Source of the DNA: Balneolales bacterium
Lineage (GTDB): Bacteria; Bacteroidota; Rhodothermia; Balneolales; Natronogracilivirgulaceae
Reading direction: 5' to 3'
Assembly: GCA_007131625.1 (NCBI GenBank)
Contig: SLQC01000167.1
Coordinates: 1-7,520, forward strand
DNA: 7,520 nt
Below are positions 6,363-7,520 of the stretch, piece after piece. The notes under the pieces are model-generated. The model made no database searches and was not told where the DNA came from. It saw only the letters and a program-made list of their open reading frames with translations. Each line of letters opens with the position of its first letter. The stretch's first letter is position 1. The position numbers were made by a program, and so were the translations under genes.

Positions 6363-6369
6363 GCGCCGT

Positions 6370-6649
6370 TTATCGCCCCATCCCCCTGCCCGGCGGAGAA
6401 AAATACATTATCACACCCGACAGTGCCAAACTTGTAAAATAGAATATCAGAAGAAATGATATAAACCCTCTGACAAAGATCGATGACATTTTTCTCATAG
6501 TGCGGTATCACCCTATAATAATAAAATACCAGATGCAATATTAACAGCATCACGACAACAACGCGACAGCTATACGTTGCAATTCCATTATGAGAAATAA
6601 TACTTATCAAGCAAACAATTAGTGCCGCCGTAATGATGGCAAGACCAGG
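6370..6649 (-). pseudogene. Probable remnant of a DUF4405-like (cytochrome b-type) membrane protein gene
   Basis: A 42-codon minus frame from ATG at 6498 to TAA at 6370 reads MRKMSSIFVRGF..., then a hydrophobic helix and LALSGVIMYFSPPGR before a stop four codons later. The pattern SGvilYxxPPGR ending the first helix is typical of DUF4405 and related cytochrome b-like proteins, in which it is followed by a W-rich segment and further helices; these are absent here. Directly upstream, in another frame (open from 6649), is hydrophobic sequence with MLLILHLVFYYY. Removing one A from the A-run at 6490-6494 would join the two frames into one hydrophobic protein. I therefore favour a frameshifted and truncated gene over an intact 42-residue protein, but a genuine small membrane protein cannot be excluded. 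A stop lies three codons before the ATG and only a weak AGGG precedes it. Confidence 0.35.
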
Positions 6650-6694
6650 CTAATAAACTTAAGACCGAATAACTTTGCAATTAACAATATGACC

Positions 6695-7216
6695 TTAAAT
6701 CAAACCGAGTGCCTTTTGATAGATTTCCAGGTCATTGTTCGAAAAAAGAATCATCCGGATCAAAGAAACGTGTTGCAGCTCTGGCAAAACCGAATGAATG
6801 GCGTCGGCAGTCACTTCAGCAGCTTCTTCGACCGGATATCCGAAAGCACCGGTTGAGATAGCGGGGAATCCGATCGATGTCAACGCTTCTTCGTCTGCAA
6901 GACGCAGCGCATTAAGGTAACAGTCGGCCAGTAAGCGATCGGACGGCTTGTCAATATTGTAAACAGGTCCGAGGCAATGGATTACCTTTTTATTCGGCAG
7001 ATTAAAACCCGGGGTGATAACGGCCTGCCCCGGCCGAATCGGCGCAAGGGGACGACACGCTTCTTCAAGATCGGGTCCAGCTGCTTTATGAACGGCACCG
7101 GCCACTCCTCCGCCAATTTTCAGTTGTGCATTGGCGGCATTGACTATGCAGTCAAGATCGGGCTGACGGGTGATGTCACCCTGTACACACGAGATATTTT
7201 TTTTGTCCCGGCTCAT
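6695..7216 (-). CDS. Macro-domain protein (ADP-ribose binding / possible ADP-ribosyl hydrolase)
   Basis: A 173-residue single macro domain filling the whole protein, predicted cytoplasmic. It binds ADP-ribose-type ligands; relatives remove ADP-ribose from proteins or deacetylate O-acetyl-ADP-ribose. The motifs are in order: QGDIT (12-16), VNAANA (25-30), GGGVAGAVHKAAGP (35-48), VIHCLGPVYN (78-87), and FPAISTGAFGYP (117-128), the second phosphate-binding loop. In MacroD/YmdB-type enzymes the first loop reads GGGGVDGAIH with a catalytic Asp; here the corresponding residue is Ala39, so activity may differ. The start at 7216 is chosen over an upstream in-frame ATG at 7276 (20 more residues) because a GGAGG (7226-7230, minus strand) stands 9 nt before it, and the family begins at this point. 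It is divergent from the rRNA methyltransferase gene with 205 bp between starts. Confidence 0.92.
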   Translation of the reverse strand: MSRDKKNISCVQGDITRQPDLDCIVNAANAQLKIGGGVAGAVHKAAGPDLEEACRPLAPIRPGQAVITPGFNLPNKKVIHCLGPVYNIDKPSDRLLADCYLNALRLADEEALTSIGFPAISTGAFGYPVEEAAEVTADAIHSVLPELQHVSLIRMILFSNNDLEIYQKALGLI

Positions 7217-7225
7217 AAATTCACA

Positions 7226-7230
7226 CCTCC
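7226..7230 (-). promoter_or_regulatory. Strong Shine-Dalgarno sequence deciding the macro-domain start
   Basis: The minus strand reads GGAGG here, 9 nt before the ATG at 7216. It is the strongest ribosome binding site in the window and argues against the upstream ATG at 7276. Confidence 0.75.
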
Positions 7231-7255
7231 AAAATTTTTGGATACGTGAAACATC

Positions 7256-7298
7256 CATGACTGAAGCCTCTGACACACAAGCCCATGATTAAGTCATG
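7256..7298. repeat. Small inverted repeat in the divergent promoter region
   Basis: CATGACT (7256-7262) is repeated inverted as AGTCATG (7292-7298), with a competing CATGA/TCATG pair at 7284-7298. It lies between the macro-domain gene and the rRNA methyltransferase gene, so it could be an operator for either, but 7-bp arms are near what chance gives. Confidence 0.3.
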
Positions 7299-7352
7299 AA
7301 TGCTCCATGTGACGACTAAAATGATTTTTTTTAACAGATAGCAATCTTCATT

Positions 7353-7383
7353 CTGACTGTTACCTCAAAATGGCATACCTTTG
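7353..7383 (+). promoter_or_regulatory. Bacteroidota-type promoter for the rRNA methyltransferase gene
   Basis: TACCTTTG (7376-7383) matches the Bacteroidota -7 consensus TAnnTTTG exactly. A CTG at 7353-7355, 20 bp upstream, is a weak match to the -33 TTTG/TTG element. Transcription would start near 7390, giving a leader of about 23-32 nt before ATG 7413 or 7422. The exact -7 match and the correct position support it; the -33 element is poor. Confidence 0.55.
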
Positions 7384-7421
7384 CGTAAAATACAATACTC
7401 TTCGGATTAATAATGTTTAAT

Positions 7422-7520
7422 ATGACGACAACCCTCCCCGCTGTACAATTGATTAAAAACCGCGATAAACGATTCCGGAACGGATCCATGTGGCTCTTCA
7501 GCAATGAAATCACACCACCA
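7422..7520 (+). CDS. RlmI-like class I SAM-dependent rRNA methyltransferase, N-terminal fragment, partial
   Basis: The frame is open from ATG 7422 to the window edge, 33 codons. It begins MTTTLPAVQLIKNRDK and continues RFRNGSMWLFSNEI. The pattern (hydrophobic strand, Lys-x-Arg-x-Lys-Arg, then Gly-x-x-W-[VL]-F-S-x-E-I) is the start of the PUA RNA-binding domain in RlmI-type enzymes, which methylate a cytosine of 23S rRNA and normally run about 390 residues. The methyltransferase domain is outside the window, so the exact family member is not settled. An in-frame ATG at 7413 would add three residues (MFN); no Shine-Dalgarno sequence distinguishes them. It is preceded by a TAnnTTTG-type promoter. 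Confidence 0.75.
   Translation, partial: MTTTLPAVQLIKNRDKRFRNGSMWLFSNEITPP

Larger units (their letters stand above)
6280..6694. other. Convergent intergenic region with a decayed membrane-protein remnant
   Basis: These 415 bp lie between the 3' ends of the membrane protein gene (+) and the macro-domain gene (-). No intact gene of normal length is visible. A palindrome cluster sits at 6347-6362. The minus strand from about 6649 to 6370 encodes hydrophobic peptide in two overlapping frames, described separately. The part next to the macro-domain stop (6650-6694) is AT-rich without a clear terminator. Confidence 0.5.

Noticed and set aside
6305..6610. A 101-residue minus-strand open frame with a hydrophobic N-terminus, considered as a gene
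   Set aside because: It relies on a TTG start with no Shine-Dalgarno sequence, its second half is compositionally unlike protein, and its frame is contradicted by the better SGVIMYFSPPGR motif in another frame. I treat the region as a remnant.
7217..7276. Upstream in-frame ATG giving the macro-domain protein 20 extra residues
   Set aside because: The strong GGAGG sits inside this extension directly before the downstream ATG, and the extra residues do not match the family.

Overview
The window reads like a chromosomal segment from a Bacteroidota-type bacterium (Bacteroidota, Balneolota or Rhodothermota). Three things support this, none decisive alone: a TAnnTTTG-type promoter before the last gene, poor Shine-Dalgarno sequences at several starts, and many genes with lipoprotein or export leaders. 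No ribosomal RNA or species marker is present, so the assignment is an inference.

Left end (1-296): the first 57 codons of an IS4-family transposase run off the window edge on the minus strand. They are preceded by two nested perfect inverted repeats (171-182 with 242-253, and 183-192 with 206-215). The outer repeat overlaps the transposase start codon. A lipoprotein amidohydrolase (297-1775, +) starts only about 45 bp beyond this structure.

Middle (1776-4863): an exported PrxQ/BCP-type peroxiredoxin (1889-2479, -) converges on the amidohydrolase. After a 410-bp spacer with an 11-bp tandem repeat come two same-strand genes 54 bp apart: an aldo/keto reductase with an export-type leader (2890-3777) and a lipoprotein nucleoside hydrolase-like protein (3832-4863). 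All four intact genes up to here carry N-terminal export signals, so this half of the window appears devoted to cell-envelope or periplasmic chemistry. No shared pathway is proven.

Right half (4864-7520): a 462-bp stretch without a recognisable gene precedes a polytopic membrane protein that weakly resembles flippase-like/LPG-synthase membrane proteins (5326-6279). A 415-bp gap follows. On its minus strand is a short reading frame whose end resembles the first helix of DUF4405-type cytochrome b-like proteins, probably a decayed remnant. A macro-domain protein (6695-7216, -) is divergent from the first 33 codons of an RlmI-like rRNA methyltransferase (7422 to the edge).

I see no CRISPR array, tRNA, rRNA, or convincing new multi-gene system. 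The best leads are the fold-back structure over the transposase start, the macro domain with Ala at the usual catalytic Asp position, and the membrane-protein remnant.
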